Source: Pseudoalteromonas amylolytica (GTDB taxonomy: Bacteria > Pseudomonadota > Gammaproteobacteria > Enterobacterales > Alteromonadaceae). Taken from it: a stretch of DNA of 64,000 nucleotides. The first letter of the stretch is position 1, and each line of letters opens with the position of its first letter. The stretch covers positions 62,378 through 126,377 of the forward strand of contig NZ_MKJU01000025.1 in the NCBI RefSeq assembly GCF_001854605.1. The letters run 5' to 3'. Shown here in pieces: positions 24,642 through 33,576 of this stretch. The position numbers and the translations under genes are program-made. A model generated the notes under the pieces. The model was not told the origin of the DNA and ran no database searches. It worked only from the letters and a program-made list of their open reading frames with translations.

Positions 24642-26288
24642 GTGCGTGTATTGGTCGTTGATGATCAGCCGTTAAACTGTATCTTGCTAAAAACCATGTT
24701 AGAGCAACAAGAGTATGACGTTGTTGTAGCCAATGATGGGGCTCAGGCAATTGAGTTGATGAAGCAGTGTAAAGTTGATGTGGTGCTGCTTGATGTTCTT
24801 ATGCCAGTAATGAACGGTTTTGAAGCTGCACCGAAAATTAAAGAGTTGGCAGGGGATGTATATTTACCCGTCATTTTTATCACCACCCTTGAAGATCATG
24901 AAAGTTTTGAAAAGTGTTTGGCTGTAGGTGGCGATGATTTTATTCATAAACCTTTCGACAGAGTGATCTTATCGGCCAAGATCCGTGCTCATGCCCGAAC
25001 TCGAAGGTTAAGCCAAGAGGCAAACCAACAGAAAAAGCAGCTAGAGTATCACTACAATCAAATTGAGCGAGAACATGAAATAGTTGAGCACATTTTCAGT
25101 AATGCACTCGACCAATCATCAAAATTTCATAAGTATTGTGACTATCACCTTTCACCTGCTTCTATGTTCAATGGTGATATGTTCTTGATGGCAAAGAGTC
25201 CTATGGGTGGATTTTATTGCCTGCTCGGTGATTTTACAGGGCACGGCTTAGCCGCGGCGGTCGGTGCATTGCCTGCGTCACGTATTTTTTATGCAATGGT
25301 TAGCAAGGGAATGGCGGTAAATGACATTGCATTTGAGTTAAATGGTGTGCTGAACACATTGCTACCAAGCAACATGTTTTGCGCCGCAGCAATCGTGGAG
25401 CTGAGTGAGTCGGGGAAAAGTGTATCTGCTTGGTTAGGCGGTATGCCAGATTTGTATTTGATTGATGAGCAGGGCGATGTCGTTCAAACATTAGAATCGC
25501 AGCATATGGCTTTGGGGATCTTGAGCGATGATGAATTTGAACGTACGACGATTCATCTAGAAGTCAAAGCAAACCAGCGATTGGTAATGGCGACCGATGG
25601 CATAATCGAAACAGAAAATAAGCAAGGTGAAATGTTTGGTGAAAGTCGATTAAAAGAGGCATTACGAAGCCGTCACAATATTTCGACTGAGCAAGTTATA
25701 CAACTCGTCCATAGCTTTTCAGAACATAGCGCGCAGCAAGATGATCTGAGCATTGCGATTATCAATTGTTTAGCAAGCGAAAAAGCCCAACAAGCTCCTA
25801 TTGTATACTCGAAAATCCCTTTTGAATTCGGTGTGCAAATTGATGCGCAATGTATTGTGAGTACAGATCCAATATTAGAGTTGGTTGACGTACTGAGTAA
25901 AATCGAAGGTGTGAGTGAACACAGGTCAAACATCTTTCTACTGCTTTCAGAGGCATATAACAATGCTGTTGACCATGGCGTGCTTGGTTTAGATTCAGAC
26001 ATTAAAAATAGAGAAGATGGCTTTATAGAATACTATCAATTAAGAGAAAAAGCGCTTACTCAACTAGAAAACGCTTTGATCAGTATTCACGTTAAGTACG
26101 TGCCCAAAGATAGCTTGTTGGAATTTATAATCTCTGACTCAGGTAGCGGGTTTAGGATTAAGGACAGCAAAGACGACAACCTGCAATTGGAGTACGGCCG
26201 AGGGTTGCGCTTACTTCAGGAAATGTCATGTGACATTCAATTTAATGTGCAAGGAAATGAAGTAAAAATAGTTTATTCTTTGCAATAA
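24642..26288 (+). CDS. Response regulator with PP2C phosphatase and HATPase kinase domains (CrsR/HsbR-like)
   Basis: The start is GTG, with AGGAG upstream. Residues 1-120 are a receiver with Asp7/Asp8, the phospho-acceptor Asp51 (LLDVLMP) and Lys103 (HKPF). A helical linker is followed by a SpoIIE/RsbU-type PP2C phosphatase at about 160-375 (GDMFLMAKSPMGGFYCLLGDFTGHG, later ATDGIIE and QQDDLSIAI). From about 395 an anti-sigma-type HATPase follows, with LLSEAYNNAVDHGVLG and DSGSGFRI as N and G1 boxes. The protein can both phosphorylate and dephosphorylate the STAS partner encoded just upstream, with the receiver choosing which. No histidine kinase gene is adjacent. Confidence 0.92.
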   Translation: MRVLVVDDQPLNCILLKTMLEQQEYDVVVANDGAQAIELMKQCKVDVVLLDVLMPVMNGFEAAPKIKELAGDVYLPVIFITTLEDHESFEKCLAVGGDDFIHKPFDRVILSAKIRAHARTRRLSQEANQQKKQLEYHYNQIEREHEIVEHIFSNALDQSSKFHKYCDYHLSPASMFNGDMFLMAKSPMGGFYCLLGDFTGHGLAAAVGALPASRIFYAMVSKGMAVNDIAFELNGVLNTLLPSNMFCAAAIVELSESGKSVSAWLGGMPDLYLIDEQGDVVQTLESQHMALGILSDDEFERTTIHLEVKANQRLVMATDGIIETENKQGEMFGESRLKEALRSRHNISTEQVIQLVHSFSEHSAQQDDLSIAIINCLASEKAQQAPIVYSKIPFEFGVQIDAQCIVSTDPILELVDVLSKIEGVSEHRSNIFLLLSEAYNNAVDHGVLGLDSDIKNREDGFIEYYQLREKALTQLENALISIHVKYVPKDSLLEFIISDSGSGFRIKDSKDDNLQLEYGRGLRLLQEMSCDIQFNVQGNEVKIVYSLQ

Positions 26289-26353
26289 TTTCTATTTGCA
26301 AAGCTTTATTAGCGTGCTAGTCTATCGTTGTTTTTAGATGTTTGGATGGCTAG

Positions 26354-27019
26354 ATGGTTTCTTCTTACCTAACTCAATCGGCTCTTAATGTAGAGCCCGC
26401 CGATGTTGAATTGGCTCTATCTCAATTAGATGAATTTTTGCAGGACCAAAGTAACTGGCAGGATGCGGTGTGGGCCTATCGTATTCCTGAGCTTGGCGAA
26501 GGCGGTGCATGTAGTTTATTTGGCTACCTTCAGGATGAGCCTTTTGAACTCAATTCATTACTGCCACAAGACGAGCAAACCTCACAAGCGTTAGCTAAGT
26601 TACAGTCCATTGTGGCTTTTGTACAAAGACAAACGAATGTGGACTGGTTTGGTATATATCAAACTCGTGAGACATCACAAGGTGCGCAGTTATTGAAACT
26701 TGCATACCACGGCGCACCGAGCAGGCCATTGTTTCCTGTTAATGAGCAATTTGCTGCCACCAGTAATAATGTGCAGGTGGTGATCAGCGGCCATGCTCGA
26801 GTTATCAACGATGTTGCGGCATATGTTGATAACGGCGGCGAGTATTATACGTGTGACCCAAAAGTACAGGCGGAAGCGTGTTTACCATTGTTTGATAATG
26901 CAAACAACTGTATTGGTATTATTGATGCTGAAGCGTTTAGCAAAGATTTTTTTACACCGAGTGTACTAGCTTTACTAATTGCTGTGTGTATTAAAATTCC
27001 TCAGTATCTACCTGAGTGA
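26354..27019 (+). CDS. GAF-domain protein related to free-methionine-(R)-sulfoxide reductase
   Basis: The 221 residues have a leader of about 75 residues and then a GAF domain: DWFGIYQTRE, LKLAYHGAPSRPLFPV and AEACLPLFDNANNCIGIIDAEAF. The WxGxY start and the closing I-G-I-I-D-A-E are as in fRMsr/YebR-type GAF proteins. Cys residues occur in YYTCDPKVQAEACLPL and NNCIG, but whether the reductase cysteines align is not clear, so catalysis is uncertain. It is separate from the regulator upstream by 65 bases and might be read from it. Confidence 0.7.
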   Translation: MVSSYLTQSALNVEPADVELALSQLDEFLQDQSNWQDAVWAYRIPELGEGGACSLFGYLQDEPFELNSLLPQDEQTSQALAKLQSIVAFVQRQTNVDWFGIYQTRETSQGAQLLKLAYHGAPSRPLFPVNEQFAATSNNVQVVISGHARVINDVAAYVDNGGEYYTCDPKVQAEACLPLFDNANNCIGIIDAEAFSKDFFTPSVLALLIAVCIKIPQYLPE

Positions 27020-27145
27020 TATGACTCGTTTTGACCAATATTTATGTTAATATGAGCCCAGTTTAAACCCTAGTGTTCAGCGATGCTTAGCGCCCGTGCA
27101 GTGCAGATATTGCTCGCTGATATAACGTAAAATAAGAGATGACCC

Positions 27146-28336
27146 ATGTTCAGTGAATTAAAACCACTACCAACAGATCCAATCCTAGGATTGATGGCAG
27201 CTTACAAGCAAGATACAAACCCAAACAAAATTGATTTAGGCGTTGGGGTTTATAAAGACGAACAGGGCGATACACCTGTGCTACGTGCCGTTAAAAAGGC
27301 GGAAGCATTTCGACTAGAAAATGAAAAAACAAAGTCTTACATTGGGTTAGCTGGGAACTTAGATTTTTGCCATAAAATGGAGTCGTTGCTTCTTGGTGAG
27401 CACAGCGCATTATTGGCTAATCGAGTTCGCACAGCTCAAACTCCAGGTGGTACGGGAGCGTTACGTGTAGCGGCAGAATTTATCAAACGTTGTAATACTA
27501 ATGCGACAGTGTGGGTTACCACGCCAACATGGGCAAACCACATCAGTTTATTCGAGGCTGCTGGTCTACAGGTTAAAGAATACCCGTACTACGACTACGA
27601 GAATAAAGGTCTACTGTTTGATGAAATGATCGCTGCGCTTAAGCAAGTGCCAAAAGGCGATATCGTGCTACTTCATGCATGTTGTCACAACCCAAGCGGT
27701 ATGGATCTGAATGCAGAGCAATGGCAGGTTGTTGCAGACCTTGCAAAAGAAGTCGGCTTCACGCCATTGATTGATATTGCGTACCAAGGCTTTGGTGCAA
27801 GCTTAGATCAAGACGCTTACGGTTTGCGTTTACTTGCTGATACGGTTGAAGAACTGATCATTTGCTCTTCATGTTCTAAGAACTTTGGTTTATATCGTGA
27901 GCGTGTAGGTGCATGTACCCTTATCTCAAAAGATGCTGCTGTGGCCGATATTTCAAACTCGGTGTTGTTAAGTGTTGTACGTAGTATCTATTCAATGCCG
28001 CCAGCGCATGGTGCTGATATTGTAAACATCATTCTAAGCAGCTCAGAACTTACTCAAATGTGGCATGAAGAGCTAGACGAAATGCGAACACGTATTAATG
28101 GGCTACGTACGCTAATCAAAGATAGCTTAGCGGCTAAGGGCGTTGCTCAAGACTTCTCGTTCATTGATAAGCAAAATGGTATGTTCTCGTTCTTAGGTAT
28201 CAACAAAGAACAAATTGACCGTTTACAAAAAGGGTATGGTATCTATATCGTTGGCTCAAGCCGAGTAAACGTAGCTGGTATCAGCCAAGCAAACATCAAT
28301 TACTTTGCGGATGCTGTTGCTGACGTATTGAAGTAA
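27146..28336 (+). CDS. Aromatic/aspartate aminotransferase (class I, AspC/TyrB type)
   Basis: The 396-residue protein is a fold-type I PLP enzyme of the AspC/TyrB subgroup: KIDLGVGVYKDEQG near the start, TPGGTGALRVAAEF, the HACCHNPSGMDL block, IDIAYQGFG and SSCSKNFGLYRERVG, where the lysine binds PLP. The final SSRVNVAGI carries the arginine that binds the substrate carboxylate. It moves amino groups between aspartate or aromatic amino acids and 2-oxoglutarate in the cytosol. AspC and TyrB cannot be safely separated from sequence by eye. It is monocistronic with a strong terminator. Confidence 0.93.
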   Translation: MFSELKPLPTDPILGLMAAYKQDTNPNKIDLGVGVYKDEQGDTPVLRAVKKAEAFRLENEKTKSYIGLAGNLDFCHKMESLLLGEHSALLANRVRTAQTPGGTGALRVAAEFIKRCNTNATVWVTTPTWANHISLFEAAGLQVKEYPYYDYENKGLLFDEMIAALKQVPKGDIVLLHACCHNPSGMDLNAEQWQVVADLAKEVGFTPLIDIAYQGFGASLDQDAYGLRLLADTVEELIICSSCSKNFGLYRERVGACTLISKDAAVADISNSVLLSVVRSIYSMPPAHGADIVNIILSSSELTQMWHEELDEMRTRINGLRTLIKDSLAAKGVAQDFSFIDKQNGMFSFLGINKEQIDRLQKGYGIYIVGSSRVNVAGISQANINYFADAVADVLK

Positions 28337-28357
28337 CAAGCGACTCGCAAATAAATA

Positions 28358-28379
28358 AGCCGCAATAGCGGCTTTTTTA
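28358..28379 (+). terminator. Terminator of the aminotransferase gene
   Basis: AGCCGC and GCGGCT form a 6-bp stem with a 4-nt loop, followed by TTTTTTA. It precedes the end of convergent yebG. Confidence 0.85.
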
Positions 28380-28392
28380 TTATCAATTTGAG

Positions 28393-28695
28393 CTACGCTT
28401 CTTTTAACGGCGTTACATTCTCAGTATTTGTTTTGGCTGAGGGCTTAGCTTTTTTTGTCGCAACGGGCTTACCGCCCTTAAGCACAGCTAAAAAATCGTC
28501 TTTTTGCTTTGCTATCTCAAGTGCTAGCGATTCAACTTGTTGTTCGCTAAGAGGGACGTCAACTTTGCTCAGCATCTGCTCCAACGACTCTGCAACGTCT
28601 AACATTTTGTCGTATGCATCAGCCTCTTTTTTACTGGTAAAGGTCATGCGCTCGACTCCGTTTCTTTCAACCACATACTTAACAATAACAGCCAT
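28393..28695 (-). CDS. yebG: SOS-induced protein YebG
   Basis: From the ATG with AGGAG five bases upstream the product has 100 residues starting MAVIVKYVVERNGVERMTF, then TSKKEADAYDKMLD, which is the YebG signature. An in-frame GTG two codons earlier is less well placed. YebG is a small cytosolic protein of unclear biochemical role induced by DNA damage. The C-terminus is Lys/Ala-rich. An exact LexA box lies 18 bases before the start, so SOS control is kept here. Confidence 0.92.
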   Translation of the reverse strand: MAVIVKYVVERNGVERMTFTSKKEADAYDKMLDVAESLEQMLSKVDVPLSEQQVESLALEIAKQKDDFLAVLKGGKPVATKKAKPSAKTNTENVTPLKEA

Positions 28696-28712
28696 GATCA
28701 CTCCTGCTAAAC

Positions 28713-28730
28713 ACTGTTTTTTTATACAGT
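28713..28730 (-). promoter_or_regulatory. LexA box upstream of yebG
   Basis: ACTGTTTTTTTATACAGT matches the gammaproteobacterial LexA consensus CTGT-N8-ACAG exactly (28714-28729), with flanking A/T also symmetrical. It ends 18 bases from the yebG start, where it would cover the promoter. Confidence 0.85.
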
Positions 28731-28959
28731 AAATCTTTCTGGTGGATTATGCAAGGCTTTATTCACCGTTGCCATCTATCTTAGCCAGCTTAACGTTACT
28801 TTATTACACGAAAACGATCTACGAATTTTTCATGGGTATACATCTTGACAAATTAGGGTACATTTCCTTTATTTAATATTCCTTGATAGTAAGTAGCTTA
28901 GCTGTATGAGTACTTACACAAAGGACTTAATTAAGGAACATAACTAGTAAGGAACTACT

Positions 28960-29268
28960 ATGATGCAATCTATTATACTCGTCGTAACGTTAATTATTGG
29001 CTTTGGGCTTAACTATAATGTAGCAGCTCAGCAGCTCAACAAATCTACTAGCGTTAAAGTTGTTGACTCCAGCGGTCACTTAGTCGATGTTAACTCTGCC
29101 TCACTTGAAGAGCTGGCAAAACTGCCGGGGGTTGGCCAAAAGAAAGCGCAAGCTATTATTGATTACCGTCAAACAAACGGTCGCTTTGTCGACCTTGATG
29201 GGTTACAGCAAGTCAAAGGTATTGGTAGTCGTATTGCTGCCAAATTAGAAGGTAAGATTCGTTTTTAA
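28960..29268 (+). CDS. ComEA-type helix-hairpin-helix DNA-binding protein
   Basis: The 102-residue protein has an N-terminal signal or anchor segment ([21 protein letters not shown]) and a C-terminal ComEA domain with two helix-hairpin-helix motifs: [26 protein letters not shown] and [20 protein letters not shown]. This is the short single-domain form seen in Vibrio and Alteromonadales. ComEA binds incoming DNA in the periplasm during natural transformation and draws it in through the outer membrane pore. It stands alone here; other competence genes are not in the window. Its terminator is shared with the convergent gene. Confidence 0.9.
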   Translation: MMQSIILVVTLIIGFGLNYNVAAQQLNKSTSVKVVDSSGHLVDVNSASLEELAKLPGVGQKKAQAIIDYRQTNGRFVDLDGLQQVKGIGSRIAAKLEGKIRF

Positions 29269-29277
29269 TTATTGATT

Positions 29278-29302
29278 AAAGGGCCGTAGGGCCCTTTTTA
29301 GT
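29278..29302 (+). terminator. Bidirectional terminator between comEA-like gene and DUF6170 gene
   Basis: AAAGGGCC and GGCCCTTT form an 8-bp stem with a 4-nt loop, flanked by T-runs on the plus strand and A-rich sequence before it. Confidence 0.75.
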
Positions 29303-29600
29303 CTTGTTGTGATTCAAACTTGTCAACTGCGTTGCTAAGCCATGGTTTGGCAAACTGTATTTCAATAGGGCTGGTGAGTAGAGGGTAGCTCAGTCCGGCG
29401 AGCAGCAAAATAGGCAACAAGCTCCATCCTTCCACGTACGCCAAAGCGATAAAAAAAGGTATTAATACCGTGAGCTTAGCAATGCGTAGTGCTACTTTAC
29501 GCATGGCTGGCATTTCGTCTAATGCGATTGCCAAGATACGTTGTTTGTCACGTAGCTTGTAGCGCTCGAGAGATTTTATCTGGCTAAGGCGAATAATCAT
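29298..29600 (-). CDS. Small inner-membrane protein, probably DUF6170
   Basis: The 100-residue protein has a basic N-terminal 40 residues, then one or two hydrophobic stretches (about 47-60 and 63-76), and a short tail. It begins inside the last codons of dsbB (ATGA overlap), so its translation depends on dsbB. I believe this matches DUF6170, a family mostly seen in Pseudoalteromonas, but this is from memory. No function is known. A role with DsbB in the membrane would be a guess. Confidence 0.65.
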   Translation of the reverse strand: MIIRLSQIKSLERYKLRDKQRILAIALDEMPAMRKVALRIAKLTVLIPFFIALAYVEGWSLLPILLLAGLSYPLLTSPIEIQFAKPWLSNAVDKFESQQD

Positions 29601-30112
29601 TTTGAACGAACCAAAATACTTGCTGCCAACACAGCAATGAAGCTTAAACTATAAAACGCGAATATAATTTCCATCCACCCTGGCATACTGAGTGATAGGA
29701 AAGACCAGTCGATGTTTCCGCAGTCACCTGTTGCAGCAAAAAATGCAGGGAACCATTCATGCAAAGGCATAAAACTTGGGAAGTTAGGGACAATGTCACA
29801 AGTAAAAGCGAATGGGTCTGTGGTCGTTTGCATATTGATGTGCTCTCGGGCAATCATCCAACCCCAAATACTACTAATGCCCCAAATGGCGAACCCAGTT
29901 CCTTTTACTTGCCAGTTGGTTGGAGATAAATAACCCACAACGCCTGCTGCGAATAAACCCAGCATAGCGGTACGTTGATAAATACACATGATGCAAGGCT
30001 CTAGCCCCATTACATATTGAAAATACAATGCGGTGACTTCGAATAATCCTGCACTTATCGCTAGCAACGCCCAAGCCTTTTTAGATGAGGACAGTGCACT
30101 TAACCAGTTCAT
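29597..30112 (-). CDS. dsbB: Disulfide bond formation protein DsbB
   Basis: The 171-residue protein has four membrane segments. The first periplasmic loop holds the CIMC pair (Cys40, Cys43); the second has FTCDIVP and TGDCGN, whose cysteines exchange with DsbA. The segment LEPCIMCIYQR is the family hallmark. DsbB reoxidises DsbA and passes electrons to quinones. It overlaps the next small membrane protein gene by four bases. Divergent to it is fadR, the same neighbourhood as in enterobacteria. Confidence 0.96.
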   Translation of the reverse strand: MNWLSALSSSKKAWALLAISAGLFEVTALYFQYVMGLEPCIMCIYQRTAMLGLFAAGVVGYLSPTNWQVKGTGFAIWGISSIWGWMIAREHINMQTTTDPFAFTCDIVPNFPSFMPLHEWFPAFFAATGDCGNIDWSFLSLSMPGWMEIIFAFYSLSFIAVLAASILVRSK

Positions 30113-30291
30113 ACCTACTCCTGAGTATTATTTTTGTCGCTATTATGAGTCATAAACGCTTTTTGCTGCAACTAATCTCGCTATAGTGCATGCTGAGCGC
30201 TAATCGCTTTCTTTGCTTGTTACTTGAAAATCATCTGGTACAATCAGTGGATTGCATAATGTGCGGTCATTTTTAAAAGAAGTGGTGCTAA

Positions 30292-31005
30292 ATGAGAATT
30301 TTCAAAGCCAAGAGTCCAGCAGGGTTTGCTGAGGAGTATATTGTTGAATCTATTTGGAACGGAGAGTTTCCACCAGGTTCTATCTTACCTGCCGAGCGAG
30401 AGCTGTCTGAATTAATTGGCGTTACTAGAACCACTCTACGTGAGGTATTGCAGCGCTTAGCTAGAGATGGCTGGCTAACAATCCAACATGGCAAACCAAC
30501 GCGAGTCAATAACTTTTGGGAAACGTCGGGTCTAAACATCCTTGAGACCTTAGCGCGTTTGGATGAAGACAAAATGCCTGAACTCACGGATCAGCTATTG
30601 TCTGCGCGCACGAACATTAGTGCAATTTATACTCGTGCCGCAATCAAGTTTAATCCCCAGTCAGTGATTGAAATTTTATCTAAAAGTGATGAGCTGGAAG
30701 ATACCGCAGAAGCTTTTGCTGAATATGACTATCGTGTTCACCACCAGTTAGCGATTGCAGGCAATAATCGCATTTACGTGTTAGTACTCAACGGCTTTAA
30801 GGGCTTATACTCGAAAATCGGTGGCCATTATTTTTCAGATGCACGTACACGGGAGCTTGCAAGACAGTTTTATAAAGATCTTACATCGCTTGCCCAAGAG
30901 CAAAATCACGATGGTGCCATTTCACTTATGCGTAAGTATGGTCATAAAACAGGTGAGATTTGGCAACAACTCCGTGGTGAGATGCCAGACAATATTATGG
31001 ACTAA
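30292..31005 (+). CDS. fadR: Fatty acid metabolism regulator FadR
   Basis: The 237-residue protein has a GntR-type winged helix at the N-terminus ([20 protein letters not shown], then [19 protein letters not shown] and [15 protein letters not shown]), characteristic of FadR rather than other GntR members. The C-terminal all-helical domain binds acyl-CoA. FadR represses beta-oxidation genes and activates fabA/fabB in the absence of long-chain acyl-CoA. It is a single gene divergent from dsbB. Confidence 0.95.
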   Translation: MRIFKAKSPAGFAEEYIVESIWNGEFPPGSILPAERELSELIGVTRTTLREVLQRLARDGWLTIQHGKPTRVNNFWETSGLNILETLARLDEDKMPELTDQLLSARTNISAIYTRAAIKFNPQSVIEILSKSDELEDTAEAFAEYDYRVHHQLAIAGNNRIYVLVLNGFKGLYSKIGGHYFSDARTRELARQFYKDLTSLAQEQNHDGAISLMRKYGHKTGEIWQQLRGEMPDNIMD

Positions 31006-31018
31006 CAGCCTAACAAAC

Positions 31019-31044
31019 AACGCCTCTAAAATGAGGCGTTTTTT
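31019..31044 (+). terminator. Terminator of fadR
   Basis: AACGCCTC and GAGGCGTT form an 8-bp stem with a 6-nt loop, followed by TTTTG. Confidence 0.85.
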
Positions 31045-31251
31045 GTATAGGAGACTCAGTACTAATCAAAAAAACAGATGGTGGTTATCGCTTTATTCGA
31101 TTGTTATTTTACAGTGATGAGGAATAAACTGAGGCCAAATTTTTTTTGAGGTTGTTTTTTTTAAAACAGCCTCAATATAGTCAGTACAGTTTTAGCGCAT
31201 GGATATGTGCTAGATATAATTGGACAAAAACCTAACTATTTGGAGAAAACA

Positions 31252-31857
31252 ATGGGTGTATTAGTTGGCCGTCAGGCACCAGACTTTACAGCAGCAGCGG
31301 TACTAGGTAATGGCGAAATCGTAGATAGCTACAATCTACATGAAAACATCAAAGGTAAAAAAGCAGTAGTGTTCTTTTACCCACTAGACTTCACTTTTGT
31401 TTGTCCTTCTGAGTTGATTGCATTTGACAAGCGTTTTGAAGAGTTCCAGAAGCGTGGCGTTGAAGTTATCGGTGTTTCAATTGACTCACAATTCTCACAC
31501 AACGCATGGCGTAATACACCAGTAAACGAAGGTGGTATTGGTCCAGTTAAGTACGCACTTGTTGCAGACGTAAAACATGAAATCTGTAAAGCATATGACG
31601 TTGAGCATCCAGAAGCAGGTGTTGCATTCCGTGGTTCATTCCTAATCGACGAAGAAGGTAATGTACGTCACCAAGTGGTTAACGATCTTCCTTTAGGTCG
31701 TAACATCGACGAAATGCTACGTATGGTTGATGCACTGGCGTTCCACAGCGAGCACGGTGAAGTATGTCCAGCAGGTTGGACTGAAGGTAAATCTGGTATG
31801 GACGCAAGTCCTGAAGGTGTTGCTAAGTTCTTATCTGAAAACGAAGGCGCGCTATAA
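31252..31857 (+). CDS. Typical 2-Cys peroxiredoxin (AhpC/TSA family)
   Basis: I start at the ATG preceded by TGGAGA; an in-frame TTG-like extension of 15 residues upstream has no ribosome site. The 201-residue product has FYPLDFTFVCPSELIAFD with the peroxidatic Cys, and HGEVCPAGW with the resolving Cys near the C-terminus. It reduces hydrogen peroxide and organic hydroperoxides in the cytosol using thioredoxin or AhpF-like partners. No ahpF gene is adjacent. The GGIGPVKY segment, typical of sensitive (easily overoxidised) Prx, is present in the form GGIGP, and the ending lacks a clear YF motif. Confidence 0.94.
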   Translation: MGVLVGRQAPDFTAAAVLGNGEIVDSYNLHENIKGKKAVVFFYPLDFTFVCPSELIAFDKRFEEFQKRGVEVIGVSIDSQFSHNAWRNTPVNEGGIGPVKYALVADVKHEICKAYDVEHPEAGVAFRGSFLIDEEGNVRHQVVNDLPLGRNIDEMLRMVDALAFHSEHGEVCPAGWTEGKSGMDASPEGVAKFLSENEGAL

Positions 31858-31877
31858 TAAGGCATCTTTCGTTTTAT

Positions 31878-31905
31878 AAAACCCGCCGCTTGGCGGGTTT
31901 TTATT
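31878..31905 (+). terminator. Terminator of the peroxiredoxin gene
   Basis: AAACCCGCC and GGCGGGTTT form a 9-bp stem with a 4-nt loop and a following TTATTT. Confidence 0.85.
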
Positions 31906-31944
31906 TGCCTGCACGCCTCGTTTAATCTAGATACTACCATAGTG

Positions 31945-32061
31945 TTACCCCATGCTCAGTCTTTGTCCTACAAAGCGGAGCAGCTCAACTCCCACGTATG
32001 CTACAAATGTGCTTATTACTGGTAGAGAAAGTAAGCTCAATAACATTAGTTCAGAATTCAT
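31945..32061 (-). CDS. 38-residue single-pass membrane peptide, coupled to the exported gene upstream
   Basis: An ATG overlapping the stop of the preceding gene (ATGA) opens a 38-codon frame ending in TAA. GAGGAAAG lies six to twelve bases before it inside that gene. The product, MNSELMLLSLLSLPVISTF then VAYVGVELLRFVGQRLSMG, is one hydrophobic helix with a basic end. The coupling and ribosome site make it credible despite its size. Its role is unknown; small membrane peptides often modulate larger membrane partners. Confidence 0.55.
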   Translation of the reverse strand: MNSELMLLSLLSLPVISTFVAYVGVELLRFVGQRLSMG

Positions 32062-32324
32062 AGTGAGCTTTCCTCTTTGACTTGAGTCGATTCTGATTTA
32101 GCAACGGTGGCTTCTTGTTCGGACGCATTATCTAGAGAATGCGCGACCGCTTTAAGCGTTGAAGCTTTTAGTTCTTCAATGCTGTGGTTGATGCTTGTAG
32201 TGATGGCATTGCTGATCACATTAGATAATTCGGCGGTAGTGTCAGATTGTAGTGGGTTCGCATAGCTCGTTGCACTTGCACAACCAATTAATACGACAGC
32301 AGTTAGTTTAGTTAAAGTTTTCAT
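32058..32324 (-). CDS. Small exported protein of unknown function
   Basis: From the ATG with AAGGAG upstream, the product has 88 residues: a signal peptide (LTKLTAVVLIGCASATSYA) and a mature helical part rich in Ser/Ala/Glu (AITTSINHSIEELKASTLKA) without Cys. The segment VLIGCAS could be read as a lipobox (IGC), so lipidation is possible. It overlaps a 38-residue membrane peptide gene. I do not recognise the family. Confidence 0.65.
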   Translation of the reverse strand: MKTLTKLTAVVLIGCASATSYANPLQSDTTAELSNVISNAITTSINHSIEELKASTLKAVAHSLDNASEQEATVAKSESTQVKEESSL

Positions 32325-32492
32325 AATATTGCTCCTTTGCATTGTTAGTCGTGATAACTATTACAAGGGTTGTGCCATATTATAAAAATATTTTAAATTA
32401 TTGTTTTTAAATGAATTTTAAGTTTTTGGTCGTGGTCAACAAAATCACCTAGTGCTAAATTGACCACTCGAAGTGGTTAAAAAGACGATATT

Positions 32493-33296
32493 TTAGCTTT
32501 CTTGTTCAAGCAGCTGATAAATCAACTTTTTCACTGTATCGGGCTCAAATGGTTTGTCACATAATGCATTCACGCCAGACTGCATAATGTTGGATAAATG
32601 TGCATCATTAGCCTCTGAGGTTACCATAAGCACGGGAATGTGAGCATGCTTGTCACTGTTACGGATTGACTCTGTGAGCTCTTGGCCGTTGACTTGTGGC
32701 ATATTGTAATCGGTCACGATTAAATCAAACATCTGTGTTTGTAGTATTTCCAGCGCTTGAGCGCCATCTTCAGCCTCGGTGAATCGGGTTGCCCCTAAGT
32801 TCGTCAATACCCTAAGTATGTACTGTCGTGCCAGCTTAGAGTCATCCACAACAAGCACACGTAAATCTTGAATATCGTACAAGTCCAGTTCTAACTCCTG
32901 TGGAGATAAAATGTCTAGTGTTGCGTTGATAGCTTTGCCTAAATGCAGCTTGTTAAAAGGTTTGGGCAAAATGGCAATTACGCCAGATTGTTTGAATATC
33001 TCAAGTTGCTCTTTTCGTGTTTCGCTGGAAATTAGCATAAATGGAATGGAATATTCGCTAAGGTCGTGATTGATGTAATGCTGGATATCTACCGCGTTGC
33101 CATCGGGCAGGTGAAGGCAGGAAATTATCAGATCAGGAATATTGCTTTGTAGTTGAGCTTTGGCATCAGCGATAGAGTCGGCAAAATCAATGTGTAAGAT
33201 TCCTTCGCCTTGCAGCTCTTTGGTAATTATTTTTCGTTGCGTTGGAGATGGCTCAATAAGCATGATAGCAAGATCAGCACTTAGTAATTCGTTCAT
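32493..33296 (-). CDS. Tandem-receiver response regulator with degenerate first receiver
   Basis: From the chosen ATG the protein has 267 residues and two CheY-like receivers and nothing else. The second (about 145-267) is complete: Asp151/Asp152, phospho-acceptor Asp196 in VTDYNMP, and a CDKPF lysine. In the first (about 8-130) the acceptor position is Cys60 (DLIISCLHLPDG), and the acidic pocket is reduced to one Glu (LIEPS); the KPF lysine remains. So only the second can be phosphorylated in the usual way. No output domain is present, so it must act by protein contact. An earlier in-frame start would add 14 residues without clear support. Confidence 0.88.
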   Translation of the reverse strand: MNELLSADLAIMLIEPSPTQRKIITKELQGEGILHIDFADSIADAKAQLQSNIPDLIISCLHLPDGNAVDIQHYINHDLSEYSIPFMLISSETRKEQLEIFKQSGVIAILPKPFNKLHLGKAINATLDILSPQELELDLYDIQDLRVLVVDDSKLARQYILRVLTNLGATRFTEAEDGAQALEILQTQMFDLIVTDYNMPQVNGQELTESIRNSDKHAHIPVLMVTSEANDAHLSNIMQSGVNALCDKPFEPDTVKKLIYQLLEQES

Positions 33297-33576
33297 AAGA
33301 ACCCTGTTAATGTATGCGTTATCGATATTTGATATCAAGCATATTAACCAATGGCGCGCCTATGAGCCAGTTAATTAACCTCAGCTGCGCATAAGTGAAT
33401 TGGCCAAATAAAGCTATTTTGTACACTCTGGTCGTTATTTTTACTTGTAGTAGCGCGCTATTACTTCGCAAAAATGCTTTGATGTTGAGCGAAATATCAT
33501 CACTGGATGCGAAAACTGTAAGGGATTAACTTCTTGTTTTATCAAAACCCTTATCCACAACATAGGTTAATTAAAT

